A stretch of DNA of 30,679 bases from a virus. Below the pieces are notes generated by a model. The model saw only the letters and a program-made list of their open reading frames with translations. It searched no databases and was not told the origin of the DNA. Location: positions 1 to 30,679 of the IMG/VR virus record IMGVR_UViG_3300042870_000046. One strand, written 5' to 3'. Shown here in pieces: positions 1 to 7,725 of this stretch. A program made the translations under genes and the position numbers. Position 1 is the stretch's first letter, and every line of letters starts with the position of its first letter.

Positions 1-57
1 CAAGAAAAGTACTACTGCATTGTTGCTACTAAAGCAAGACCTTTAGATATCAAGTAA
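1..57 (+). CDS. 3' end of an unidentified gene
   Basis: An open frame enters from the left edge and stops at TAA 55-57, leaving only 18 residues that end in ATKARPLDIK. This is too short to identify. It is believable as a real gene end because a strong terminator hairpin starts seven bases after the stop codon and the next gene has its own late-type promoter. Confidence 0.5.
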   Translation, partial: QEKYYCIVATKARPLDIK

Positions 58-63
58 AAAAAC

Positions 64-90
64 ACTCCCACTGACAGTGGGAGTATTTTT
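64..90 (+). terminator. Rho-independent terminator upstream of terminase gene
   Basis: The arms ACTCCCACTG (64-73) and CAGTGGGAGT (75-84) form a perfect inverted repeat; in practice this is an 8-bp stem with a TGACA loop. It is followed by ATTTTT. It closes the upstream transcription unit, so the terminase depends on the late box that starts in the T tract. Confidence 0.85.
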
Positions 91-97
91 ATAAATA
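90..97 (+). promoter_or_regulatory. T4-type late promoter box (TATAAATA)
   Basis: This is an exact match to the T4 late promoter TATAAATA. T4 late transcription starts about six bases after the box, which here is position 103, the A of the terminase ATG. There is no Shine-Dalgarno sequence between box and start, so the message is predicted to be leaderless. Confidence 0.75.
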
Positions 98-102
98 TTA
101 CT

Positions 103-1650
103 ATGGCAAATACACCCACCTTAATCAAAGATCCCTATAAGAAGACGGTCTTCAAGAATCAAAAAGAACTTGATGACTTTATGAAGTGTTGTGATCCGGA
201 AACGGGTTATCTTTATTTTATGGATAACTTCTTTATCATTCAGCACCCTACTAAGGGTAGTATGAACTATCACCCTTGGGAGTTCCAAGAACGATTAATT
301 GATACATACCATCGCTATCGTTTCTCTATCTCATTGATGCCTAGACAGTCCGGTAAGTCAACGTCAGCCGCAGGGTATTTGCTTTGGTATGCGATGTTTG
401 TCCCCGACTCTACTATTCTAATTGCAGCACACAAGTACACCGGTGCACAAGAAATTATGCAGCGTATACGATATGCGTATGAAAATTGTCCAGACCACAT
501 TAAAGCTGGCGTAACCACTTACAACAAGGGTTCGCTAGACTTTGAGAACGGATCACGCATTGTGTCTGCTACTACGACTGAAAACACAGGTCGTGGTATG
601 TCTATCACACTTCTATATCTTGACGAATTTGCTTTCGTCCGTCCTTCAATCGCACAAGAATTCTGGACTTCTATCACTCCTACTCTATCAACTGGTGGTA
701 AGGCAATCATCACTTCAACTCCAAACAGTGACGAAGACCAGTTCGCTCTTATTTGGAAAGGTGCAAACAAGACCGAAGACGAATTCGGTAATACTACTGA
801 GTTAGGTGTTAACGGCTTTAGAGCATTTAGAGCATACTGGACTGAACAACCTGGTCGTGATCAAAAATGGGCTGATGAAATGAAAGCTCAACTCGGCGAT
901 GACAGATTCAATCGTGAAATCGGTTGTGAGTTCATCATTGCAGACGAAACACTAATCAATCCAAACACATTACTCATGCTTGAGGGCATTGAACCTAACA
1001 ATAGAATGGGACAAGTACGCTGGTACAAACTACCTGAGAAAGGCAGACTATACGTAGTTGCTCTCGATCCATCATTGGGTACAGGCGGTGACCCTGCTGC
1101 TATTCAAATCTTTGAAGCAAGTACTACTACTCAGATTGGTGAGTGGAAACACAACAAGACTGACATACCTAGTCAGATTAAATTACTTGCTGAGATTTGT
1201 AAGTATATCTCAGAAAAAACTAAAGAACCAAACAATATCTACTACTCAATAGAAAACAATGGTATTGGACAAGCTGCTATCGTATCACTAAACGAATACG
1301 GTGAATCAAATATACCGGGCGTCTTTATTAGTGAATCAGGTAAAGGTAAACGCGGATTCACTACTACTAATAAGCCTAAGCTTGCTGCTTGTGCTAAGTT
1401 CAAGACATTGCTAGAGTCAAAGAAGATGACTATTCACAGCCGTTCTCTTATTAGTGAGTTGAAGGCGTTTGTTGCGTCTGGCGGAAGCTATGCAGCTAAG
1501 ATAGGGGACACCGATGACTTAGTAATGTCATCCCTATTAGCAGTCAGAATGATGACGCAATTAGCAGACTATCACGGAGACTTAGAGAGTCAAATTCGTG
1601 ACCACGATGAGATGGTAATGCCTTTACCGTTCTTTGCCGTGCTAGGCTAA
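103..1650 (+). CDS. 17: Terminase large subunit (T4 gp17-like)
   Basis: DNA-packaging motor ATPase and headful nuclease, acting at the prohead portal. The 515-aa protein has a Walker A-like motif PRQSGKST (residues 80-87), Walker B LLYLDE (170-175) and the coupling motif TSTPN (204-208). The C-terminal RNase H-fold nuclease begins at VALDPSLGTGGD (Asp322, Asp330), with a later acidic site around GDTDDLVMSS. The length is somewhat below T4 gp17 (610 aa), as is common in marine relatives. ATG 103 follows a late box by five bases and has no ribosome-binding site. The small terminase subunit is not in this window. Confidence 0.96.
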   Translation: MANTPTLIKDPYKKTVFKNQKELDDFMKCCDPETGYLYFMDNFFIIQHPTKGSMNYHPWEFQERLIDTYHRYRFSISLMPRQSGKSTSAAGYLLWYAMFVPDSTILIAAHKYTGAQEIMQRIRYAYENCPDHIKAGVTTYNKGSLDFENGSRIVSATTTENTGRGMSITLLYLDEFAFVRPSIAQEFWTSITPTLSTGGKAIITSTPNSDEDQFALIWKGANKTEDEFGNTTELGVNGFRAFRAYWTEQPGRDQKWADEMKAQLGDDRFNREIGCEFIIADETLINPNTLLMLEGIEPNNRMGQVRWYKLPEKGRLYVVALDPSLGTGGDPAAIQIFEASTTTQIGEWKHNKTDIPSQIKLLAEICKYISEKTKEPNNIYYSIENNGIGQAAIVSLNEYGESNIPGVFISESGKGKRGFTTTNKPKLAACAKFKTLLESKKMTIHSRSLISELKAFVASGGSYAAKIGDTDDLVMSSLLAVRMMTQLADYHGDLESQIRDHDEMVMPLPFFAVLG

Positions 1651-1655
1651 ATTGG

Positions 1656-1663
1656 GATAAATA
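1656..1663 (+). promoter_or_regulatory. Late promoter box (GATAAATA)
   Basis: GATAAATACT lies in the 18-bp gap between the terminase stop and the next ATG. The predicted transcription start is 1669, the A of the downstream ATG, with no Shine-Dalgarno sequence present. The geometry is the same as at 90-97. Confidence 0.65.
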
Positions 1664-1668
1664 CTAAC

Positions 1669-3465
1669 ATGGCACAAGACACTGAAACTTTTAATGGCGA
1701 ACTATACAATCTTCTTAAAGTAAGAGGTTATAAACCTGTCCCACTCAATTCACAGAATCAAAGAGTTGGCGCAAGTCAAGAAGCAGATGTCATTGAATTC
1801 ACCTTTACTAAAGACGGTGAAGACTACGGTAAAGTTTGGGTGAGCATAGATGATGCCAGTAGCGTAAAAATCTACTTTGATGATGAGCAGCAAGATAGTC
1901 CAGATACTACTACACCGGGTACAGAATATGATGATACATGGACTGGACTATTAAAGTTTATTAAGGCTTGGGCCCAACGCAGACAATTGAGCTTTGAATT
2001 AACAAACAAAGATAGATTAGGCGATGATATGAGACAACGGGACTACTATAAAATGAAAGAAAAGCTAGGCGAAGGTTACTATTCAATGGGTAAGAAAGCA
2101 TCTTACAATGATGCTGTTCCTAATGTAAAAATTGTTTTACAACACAACCGCGCACTTGAAGAAGGTGAGCAACGCTATCGCAATGTTGCTCGTATCTTCC
2201 TTGAGAATGCTGACGGCGAAAGATTCTTAGCTCCAACCACTAAACCTGGCATTGCTCGTGTATATGCTCGCCACATCGCTGAAGGCGGAGTTCCCAATGA
2301 TGATCGTTGGAACCATATTAAATCCGTTTGCGAAGATTACAATAAGATGGCTGGCTTTGTCCGCGCCACTCGTAACAAAGAATTTAACGAATCAGCACAA
2401 GATTTAATCAACGAAGGTGCTAATCACTATACCAACCTTCGTGAAACACTTCATAAGCTAACAGGTCACCGTGGTTACCATGCTTACTTTGAATCATGGA
2501 CACCTTCTCTAATGGAAGACGAAGGGGAAGACCTTGCAATCAACGAACTTTTCGTTCAGGAAACAGTGGATCCTCGCATTGAAAGCGTAATGCCAATCTT
2601 GTCTAAGTTGCGTAAGAATGTAGCTGAGATGAGCGAAGTAGATACTCTTGCAGAGTGGGCTGATTCCATCATTAGTGAAAAGCTAGAAATGGATTCGACT
2701 ACAAAAAGCATGGCAGTCCCTGCTGACGAAATGCTTGACGAAGCTCCAGGCGCAGAAACATTATCACATAATCAATCAACTGAAAAGTCAAACTTAAAAG
2801 CATTTGACCTTGAAGAGGGCGATGTTGTTCCATTCAAGAAGAAAGATGATGAAGATGACGATGATTGGATTCCGTCAATTGAAGACTTTGAGCAGGAAGA
2901 AAAACACCGTAATCGCAAACGCACCCCTGCAAACGATGTAAACGAAATGGATAAGAGTCCAAAAGCTAACCCATATAGTGGGCAGGGGCATCGTAAGGGC
3001 GATGACCATGCAGGTAAGCCACAGCACACTGCTAAAATGCTAGCTGCTAAACAGGCAGTTAAGATGGCTAGAAAGACACTTGACAAAGCGTTCAAGGGCG
3101 ATGTTGAAGAAAACTTTATCAGCATGGCCCCTCAAGCAGTAGCAGAAGAAGAAGTTGAAGAAAGCGGATTGCAGGCATATCTCGGTAAAAAGAAATATGG
3201 CGAAAAGGGCATGAAAGCACTTCAACAAGCAGGTCGTGATGGCGCAAGCAAAGAGAAGATGGCAACAATCCGTGCAAAGCATGATAAGCTTGATGAAGTA
3301 CAAGTAGAAGAAGATTTAGACGCAAACCAAAAGCGTGTAGGTCAGCTTGGTCCTACTGAAAAAGTAAAGAACAACAACATTGGTAAACTCGTTGGGGCAA
3401 ACGAATCAACAGAAATTGCTCCAGAACTAGCTCGTATTATTGAAATGGCTAGATTCAAAAGATAA
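1669..3465 (+). CDS. Large virion-associated or scaffold-like protein, function unknown
   Basis: A 598-aa hydrophilic protein whose exact role I do not recognise. The first third looks globular and includes a segment rich in aromatic and charged residues. The second half is low-complexity and strongly charged, with an acidic run KKKDDEDDDDW, and it ends in short conserved-looking blocks: GKKKYGEKGMKALQQAG, then DANQKRVGQLGPTEKV and GKLVGANES. From memory, such blocks recur at the ends of several marine T4-like virion proteins. The late box upstream and position after terminase suggest a late, capsid-related product. ATG 1669 is predicted to be leaderless. Confidence 0.75.
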   Translation: MAQDTETFNGELYNLLKVRGYKPVPLNSQNQRVGASQEADVIEFTFTKDGEDYGKVWVSIDDASSVKIYFDDEQQDSPDTTTPGTEYDDTWTGLLKFIKAWAQRRQLSFELTNKDRLGDDMRQRDYYKMKEKLGEGYYSMGKKASYNDAVPNVKIVLQHNRALEEGEQRYRNVARIFLENADGERFLAPTTKPGIARVYARHIAEGGVPNDDRWNHIKSVCEDYNKMAGFVRATRNKEFNESAQDLINEGANHYTNLRETLHKLTGHRGYHAYFESWTPSLMEDEGEDLAINELFVQETVDPRIESVMPILSKLRKNVAEMSEVDTLAEWADSIISEKLEMDSTTKSMAVPADEMLDEAPGAETLSHNQSTEKSNLKAFDLEEGDVVPFKKKDDEDDDDWIPSIEDFEQEEKHRNRKRTPANDVNEMDKSPKANPYSGQGHRKGDDHAGKPQHTAKMLAAKQAVKMARKTLDKAFKGDVEENFISMAPQAVAEEEVEESGLQAYLGKKKYGEKGMKALQQAGRDGASKEKMATIRAKHDKLDEVQVEEDLDANQKRVGQLGPTEKVKNNNIGKLVGANESTEIAPELARIIEMARFKR

Positions 3466-3474
3466 CAACATTTT

Positions 3475-3511
3475 GGGCGCATAGTGTAAAATATTAATAT
3501 ATTATGCACCC
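3475..3511 (+). other. Intergenic stem-loop before gp32 promoter
   Basis: GGGCGCATA (3475-3483) pairs with TATGCACCC (3503-3511) with one C-A mismatch, around a 19-base AT-rich loop. No T tract follows, so it is not a standard terminator. It separates the late virion gene from the gp32 promoter and could be a processing or partial termination signal. Confidence 0.45.
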
Positions 3512-3518
3512 AATTAAG

Positions 3519-3547
3519 TTGTAAATACATTGCACATGAGTTATAAC
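3519..3547 (+). promoter_or_regulatory. Sigma70-like promoter for gp32
   Basis: TTGTAA (3519-3524), 17 bases, TATAAC (3542-3547). The start is predicted near 3554, giving a leader of about 80 bases before the gp32 ATG. The same -35 hexamer TTGTAA is used at 9324-9329. Confidence 0.65.
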
Positions 3548-3561
3548 AGAACTTGTGTGTA

Positions 3562-3576
3562 GTTGTCTCCGACAAC
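3562..3576 (+). promoter_or_regulatory. Hairpin near 5' end of gp32 leader, candidate autoregulatory operator
   Basis: GTTGTC, loop TCC, GACAAC form a perfect 6-bp stem about eight bases from the predicted 5' end. The leader after it is A-rich and unstructured up to AAAAAGGAG before the ATG. The segment TCTCC (3566-3570) is complementary to GGAGA at the ribosome-binding site. T4 gp32 represses its own translation through a 5' pseudoknot followed by unstructured RNA; this arrangement resembles that, but the role is inferred. Confidence 0.45.
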
Positions 3577-3634
3577 GAAACATAAAAACACTAACAAAGC
3601 TCAACTTAGGCACATTTAAAAAGGAGAAAACAAA

Positions 3635-4639
3635 ATGGCTAGTCTAGCAGAAATCCGGGCCCGTCTTACGGCTCAAGAAAATAAGAATCAGAACAACGGT
3701 CCTCGCACACAATCTGATAACGCAATCTACCCCCACTGGAATATCTCAGAAGGTTCAACGGCAACTGTTCGTTTCCTTCCTGATGCCGATGAAACTAACG
3801 AATGGGGATTTTGGGTCGAGCGTCAAATCATCAAGCTCCCATTTAATGGCGTTAAGGGTGATCCTAATGTAAAGCAAATTACTGTTCAGGTACCGTGCGT
3901 TGAAATGTACGGCGAAAATTGTCCTGTTCTTGCAGAAGTTCGCCCATGGTACAAAGATGAAACCCTTAAGGAACTTGCAAGCAAGTATTGGAAGAAGCGT
4001 TCATACATCTTTCAAGGCTTTGTTCGCACTAACCCAATGGGAGACGATCAGACTCCGGCAAACCCTATTCGTCGTTTCATCATTAGCCCGCAGATTCAGA
4101 CAATCATCAAGGCATCATTGATGGATCCTGAGTTGGAAAACATTCCAACTGACTATGTAAGTGGTCTTGATTTTAACATCAAGAAGACAAGCAAAGGCGG
4201 ATATGCTGACTATTCGACTTCTAACTGGGCCCGCAAGGAAACCCCGTTGACCGAAGCTGAACAGGCTGCAATTGATGCACATGGTCTTTACAATCTTAAG
4301 GACTTCTTGCCGAAGAAGCCAAGCGAAGCAGAACTTCGCATCATCAAGGAAATGTTCGAAGCATCTGTTGATGGTCGTCCTTATGACAATGAGCGCTGGG
4401 GCGCTTACTATCGTCCTTATGGGCTTGAAGCTCCAGCTGGCACTTCAAGTGCAGCAACTACTGAGTCGGTTCCTCCGAAAGTAGTTGACTATGAGCCAAG
4501 TCACGGCGCTCATTCACGGCCTCCTGTAGATGACACTCCTCCGTTTGAAACTGATGAACCAGTTAAGGTTCCAGAGTCAACTTCAAGCGATAAGGCACAA
4601 GACATTCTTGCAATGATTCGTGCCCGTCAGGCTAAGTAA
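3635..4639 (+). CDS. 32: Single-stranded DNA-binding protein (T4 gp32-like)
   Basis: Coats ssDNA during replication and recombination and organises UvsX, UvsY and gp61/gp41. The 334-aa protein has a basic N-terminus (SLAEIRARL) that would serve cooperative binding. An OB-fold core follows, with the HWNISEGSTATVRFLP block and CVEMYGENCPVL. Only two cysteines (88 and 96) are obvious in the zinc region, fewer than the T4 site uses. The C-terminus is acidic and proline-rich (DDTPPFETDEP), then ends DILAMIRARQAK. A good ribosome-binding site (AAAAAGGAG) precedes ATG 3635. It has its own promoter and structured leader. Confidence 0.9.
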   Translation: MASLAEIRARLTAQENKNQNNGPRTQSDNAIYPHWNISEGSTATVRFLPDADETNEWGFWVERQIIKLPFNGVKGDPNVKQITVQVPCVEMYGENCPVLAEVRPWYKDETLKELASKYWKKRSYIFQGFVRTNPMGDDQTPANPIRRFIISPQIQTIIKASLMDPELENIPTDYVSGLDFNIKKTSKGGYADYSTSNWARKETPLTEAEQAAIDAHGLYNLKDFLPKKPSEAELRIIKEMFEASVDGRPYDNERWGAYYRPYGLEAPAGTSSAATTESVPPKVVDYEPSHGAHSRPPVDDTPPFETDEPVKVPESTSSDKAQDILAMIRARQAK

Positions 4640-4648
4640 AACTTAGTA

Positions 4649-4670
4649 GGGGGAGGGGCAACTCTCCCCC
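4649..4670 (+). terminator. G/C-rich hairpin after gp32 (weak terminator or mRNA stabiliser)
   Basis: GGGGGAG (4649-4655) pairs with CTCCCCC (4664-4670) around an eight-base loop. It lies ten bases after the gp32 stop. No T tract follows, so partial termination, or protection of the abundant gp32 message from 3' decay, is more likely than full termination. Confidence 0.5.
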
Positions 4671-4690
4671 AATTGACACGGAGAAATTTC

Positions 4691-4921
4691 ATGACAACAG
4701 CAGAAGATAGGTATAGAGCTATCAAACAAAGCAGAAAGATGTTAGAGGAACTTTGCGATCCAGGCAAAACTCCTCGTGTTCCAAGTATTGTTCGTGACCG
4801 TGCAAGATCAATTCTCCGTCATTATCCTTCAGATTTTGACTTAGATACCATTGCAGAAAATAGTCCCGAATTACTTGAAAAAAAATCAAATACTGATAAG
4901 CTCTTAAAAATTATAAGATAG
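4691..4921 (+). CDS. Small BPSL0761-like conserved protein
   Basis: 76 residues starting MTTAEDRYRAIKQSRKMLEEL. The block LCDPGKTPRVPSIVRDRARS, followed by LRHYPSDFDL, matches what I remember of the small BPSL0761 family, found in bacteria and in marine T4-like phages; its biochemical role is unknown. ATG 4691 is preferred over an in-frame TTG at 4673 because CGGAGA (4679-4684) sits at the right distance. Being between gp32 and UvsX suggests a link to replication or recombination, but that is context only. Confidence 0.75.
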   Translation: MTTAEDRYRAIKQSRKMLEELCDPGKTPRVPSIVRDRARSILRHYPSDFDLDTIAENSPELLEKKSNTDKLLKIIR

Positions 4922-4930
4922 GAAAAAACA

Positions 4931-6004
4931 TTGGCAAAACCATTTGATATTAGTAAGTTCCGTAAGGATATTACTAAGGCAATCGACGGCCTTAGTATCG
5001 GATTTAATGATCCAACTGATTGGATCAGCACAGGCAACTATGCACTCAATTACCGCATTAGTGGTGATTTCAACAAAGGTATTCCTCTCGGCAAGGTTAC
5101 AGTCTTCGCCGGTGAATCAGGTGCAGGCAAGTCCTACATCTGTTCAGGAAATATCGTAAAACACGCCCAGCAGCAGGGTATCTATGTTGTACTAATCGAC
5201 AGCGAAAACGCACTTGACGAATCTTGGCTTCATGCACTAGGTGTTGACACTGGTGAAGACAAGCTCCTTAAGATGAACATGGCAATGATTGATGACGTTG
5301 CAAAGACAATTTCGGACTTCATGAAGGGCTATAAAGCTATGAATGAAGAAGACAAGCCTAAGGTTCTGTTCGTCATTGACTCGCTTGGCATGTTGCTCAC
5401 TCCGACTGATGTTAATCAGTTCGAAGCAGGTGATATGAAGGGTGACATGGGTCGTAAGCCTAAGGCATTGACTTCACTCGTTCGTAACTGCGTAAACATG
5501 TTTGGTTCAAACAATGTCGGGCTTGTAGCAACTAATCACACTTATGCGTCACAGGATATGTTTGACCCTGACGATAAGATTTCAGGTGGTCAGGGCTTCA
5601 TCTACGCATCATCTATCGTTGTTGCAATGAAGAAGCTTAAGCTCAAGGAAGACGAAGACGGCAATAAGGTTTCTCAGGTAAATGGTATTCGTGCTGCTTG
5701 TAAGGTCATGAAGACTCGTTACGCAAAGCCTTTTGAATCTGTTCAAGTCAAGATTCCTTATACTACAGGTATGAGTCCTTACTCAGGTCTCACTGATATG
5801 TGTGAAGCATTGAAGATGCTCAACAAAGAAGGCAACTCGCTTGTTTATACTAAGCTTGATGGAACTATCATTAAGAAGTTCCGTAAGGGTTGGGAAGCAA
5901 ATGATGACGGTTGTCTTGATGCTATCATGGACGAGTTTGAAAGAAAACAACAAAAGGCATCTGCCCTTATTGTTGACGAAGTAGAAGAGGAAATGGCAGA
6001 ATGA
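4931..6004 (+). CDS. uvsX: UvsX, RecA-family recombinase
   Basis: Strand-exchange protein for recombination-dependent replication. The 357-aa protein has Walker A GESGAGKS (residues 61-68), Walker B in KVLFVIDSLGML (about 144-155), an ATNHTYASQ segment and an SGGQGFIYASS block like the RecA DNA-binding loop region. The tail is acidic (DEVEEEMAE). The start is TTG 4931, preceded by AGGAAAAAACA. The stop overlaps the next ATG. gp32, UvsX and UvsY stand close together here, matching their joint role in presynaptic filament assembly. Confidence 0.95.
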   Translation: MAKPFDISKFRKDITKAIDGLSIGFNDPTDWISTGNYALNYRISGDFNKGIPLGKVTVFAGESGAGKSYICSGNIVKHAQQQGIYVVLIDSENALDESWLHALGVDTGEDKLLKMNMAMIDDVAKTISDFMKGYKAMNEEDKPKVLFVIDSLGMLLTPTDVNQFEAGDMKGDMGRKPKALTSLVRNCVNMFGSNNVGLVATNHTYASQDMFDPDDKISGGQGFIYASSIVVAMKKLKLKEDEDGNKVSQVNGIRAACKVMKTRYAKPFESVQVKIPYTTGMSPYSGLTDMCEALKMLNKEGNSLVYTKLDGTIIKKFRKGWEANDDGCLDAIMDEFERKQQKASALIVDEVEEEMAE

Positions 6005-6282
6005 GTCTCCCTCTTATCAACGAAATCTGGAAACTTTTAAAGACCAGTATTGAAGCTGGTGACACTGATGGTGCCGCCGAAACATTAGTCAATTATCTTG
6101 TTGAGGAAGATTTTTCTCCGGCAGAGATTAAACAGGCCTTTCGTGGTGATAAGGATATTAAAGATGCATTAGATTTCTTTATGGAGACTCCTGATGATGG
6201 ATTATATCACGAACCGGATGATGATCTATTCTTAGATGAGTATGACCTTGATGATGATGACGAACACGACGATTATTATTAA
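6001..6282 (+). CDS. Small acidic conserved protein between UvsX and UvsY
   Basis: 93 residues, overlapping the uvsX stop by ATGA and sharing its last base with the uvsY start. The N-terminal 60 residues look helical (INEIWKLLKTSIEAGD, LVNYLVEEDFSPAEIKQAF). The last 30 residues are almost all Asp and Glu with Tyr (DEYDLDDDDEHDDYY). The acidic tail could mimic nucleic acid or bind a gp32-like basic surface. I know of similar proteins at this place in marine T4-like phages but no assigned function. Confidence 0.75.
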   Translation: MSLPLINEIWKLLKTSIEAGDTDGAAETLVNYLVEEDFSPAEIKQAFRGDKDIKDALDFFMETPDDGLYHEPDDDLFLDEYDLDDDDEHDDYY

Positions 6283-6740
6283 TGACTTGGTACAGTAAAG
6301 TAACCACTGACCTAAGCAACTTGCCGGACTTCATTTCTCACTATGAAAGTGAGTTGATTTCAGCAAAGAGCGATGTAAAGGTGTATGGCAATGTTGAAAA
6401 GAACATTGCCGCACTACCTGGAGTAACCGAGTATCGTTTCAACCAACTACAAGAGGTTGAAGCGGTACTCAGGTACCTCGAAATTCAACTGCGTAAGATT
6501 CGCAGAAAGCATTTTCAAAAGTATCTTGAAAAGTATAATCGTAACCTGTCTAGCCGTGACGCTGAAAAGTATGTTGATGGTGAGGATGAAGTTATTGACT
6601 ATGAAGTGTTGATTAACGAAGTAGCCTTGCTTCGTAATAAGTGGACAGGTATCATCAAGGCACTAGAGTCAAAGAACTTTATGCTTGGGCATGTAGTTCG
6701 TCTAAGAACCGCTGGTATGGAAGATATCTCAATTGGGTAA
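6282..6740 (+). CDS. uvsY: UvsY-like recombination mediator
   Basis: 152 residues, mostly helical and charged, close to the 137 aa of T4 UvsY, which loads UvsX onto gp32-covered ssDNA. Supporting features are the basic helix YLEIQLRKIRRKHFQKYLEKY (about residues 65-85) and a C-terminal segment that includes ALESKNFMLGHVVRLR. The ATG overlaps the previous stop (TAATG). Identification rests on size, composition, that C-terminal block and position two genes after uvsX; sequence similarity to T4 UvsY itself is weak by eye. Confidence 0.7.
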   Translation: MTWYSKVTTDLSNLPDFISHYESELISAKSDVKVYGNVEKNIAALPGVTEYRFNQLQEVEAVLRYLEIQLRKIRRKHFQKYLEKYNRNLSSRDAEKYVDGEDEVIDYEVLINEVALLRNKWTGIIKALESKNFMLGHVVRLRTAGMEDISIG

Positions 6741-6783
6741 CCACATACTTGATTTTTAACCTATAACATAGTAGACATAGAAT

Positions 6784-7518
6784 ATGACATACAAACTTGC
6801 AACATTAGCTTCGGTCTTTGATACTATTGATACTCCATATAGAATGAGAGTATCAGAACCAGAGAACATAACCTTCAATGAAGATCCGCTAGTGCTTAGT
6901 TGTACTCAATATCGTCTTAGTACAGAAGTCATCAATCCTGATGAGACAAGGCGGCATTATAGTATAAAAACAGATTCCGTCGCATTGCAAAAACTCGCAA
7001 CTCAAGAAGACCGTGATTTAGCAGCAACAATCCGTACTTATTACGGGGGCAAGATTGCCTTTGCTAAGCTTCGCGGCAATAAGATGAGTAAATTTAGAAA
7101 AGATTTGGCTAAGTTTATCAGTATTGAATGGAATAGCCCAGCCGAAATTTCAGAAAATTTTGTAGGTATGATTTACAAGCTTCCGTATTTCTATGAGCAT
7201 GATTTGCTTTTGGTCAATGAGGTATTTGAAACTGAATATCACGAAATCAAAAAGCCGCAGCGCAATAAAGATGAGGTAACACTTACATATATTCGGTCTG
7301 TGAACGAATACCAAAAGAAAAATCCTAGCATTAAATATTGGTTCAAAGACGAACATAGTAATCGCATTTGCGTTTCTGTTGAAAAAATGAATCCACTTAT
7401 TCCCGCTTGGGAAGAGTGTATTAAGAAGCCAGTAACTATCAAGGGTAACTACATAGAACGGGCATATGATACATTGCATTTCTATCGGGTTAATCCCGGT
7501 TGGAAGATTATCGGTTGA
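6784..7518 (+). CDS. Conserved phage protein of unknown function
   Basis: 244 residues with no motif I recognise. It begins MTYKLATLASVFDTI, has a basic central stretch (KLRGNKMSKFRKDLAKF) and aromatic-rich C-terminal segments (IKYWFKDEHSN, YDTLHFYRVNPGWKIIG). No membrane segment or signal peptide is seen. It lies downstream of uvsY in the recombination block. There is no Shine-Dalgarno sequence before ATG 6784. A weak promoter (TTGATT 6749-6754, 17 bases, TAGACA 6772-6777) would place transcription start at the ATG, but this is tentative. Confidence 0.65.
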   Translation: MTYKLATLASVFDTIDTPYRMRVSEPENITFNEDPLVLSCTQYRLSTEVINPDETRRHYSIKTDSVALQKLATQEDRDLAATIRTYYGGKIAFAKLRGNKMSKFRKDLAKFISIEWNSPAEISENFVGMIYKLPYFYEHDLLLVNEVFETEYHEIKKPQRNKDEVTLTYIRSVNEYQKKNPSIKYWFKDEHSNRICVSVEKMNPLIPAWEECIKKPVTIKGNYIERAYDTLHFYRVNPGWKIIG

Positions 7519-7543
7519 CATATACATAAAAGGATGTTATAAC
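7515..7543 (+). promoter_or_regulatory. Consensus-like sigma70 promoter
   Basis: TTGACA (7515-7520), 17 bases, TATAAC (7538-7543), with TG two bases before the -10. The -35 overlaps the stop of the preceding gene. The -10 ends only two bases before ATG 7546, so transcription should start inside that gene. The promoter may therefore serve the membrane-protein gene at 7691, while the 7546 gene is read from further upstream. Confidence 0.6.
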
Positions 7544-7545
7544 TA

Positions 7546-7725
7546 ATGAGTGATGAAAAGTTGAAGAATCATATTGAACAGCTTAAGCGTAAGCACTACA
7601 ATATCCAATTAGAAATTAATCAGCTTATTCATACACATGGACCCGAAGACGAAATCAATCGTCTTAAGAAAGAAAAGTTGAGGATTAAAGATGAACTTAG
7701 AAACTGTGAACACAAATTATCTTGA
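7546..7725 (+). CDS. Small DUF465 (YdcH)-like coiled-coil protein
   Basis: 59 residues, too short for routine gene calling. It begins MSDEKLKNHIEQLKRKHY and ends RIKDELRNCEHKLS. Two amphipathic helices are separated by IHTHGPEDEINRL. The segment DEINRLKKEKLRIKDEL resembles the ending of the bacterial DUF465/YdcH family, small helical-hairpin proteins of unknown function. AAAGGA (7528-7533) lies upstream, somewhat distant. Its last 35 bases overlap the next gene in another frame. A promoter -10 element abuts its ATG, which is unusual. Confidence 0.65.
   Translation: MSDEKLKNHIEQLKRKHYNIQLEINQLIHTHGPEDEINRLKKEKLRIKDELRNCEHKLS

Noticed and set aside
2772-3325. Long reverse-strand open frames opposite the 598-aa virion protein
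   Set aside because: They mirror the acidic/lysine-rich coding strand, giving Ser/Leu/Phe-rich products with no start signals, and they overlap a better supported gene.
6749-6777. TTGATT-17-TAGACA as a promoter for the 6784 gene
   Set aside because: Spacing would fit the leaderless pattern, but the -10 matches the consensus poorly, so it was not listed as a feature.
7150-7527. Reverse-strand open frame of 125 codons opposite the 6784 gene
   Set aside because: Low-complexity Ile/Phe-rich translation without ribosome-binding site or motif; the forward gene has better composition and context.
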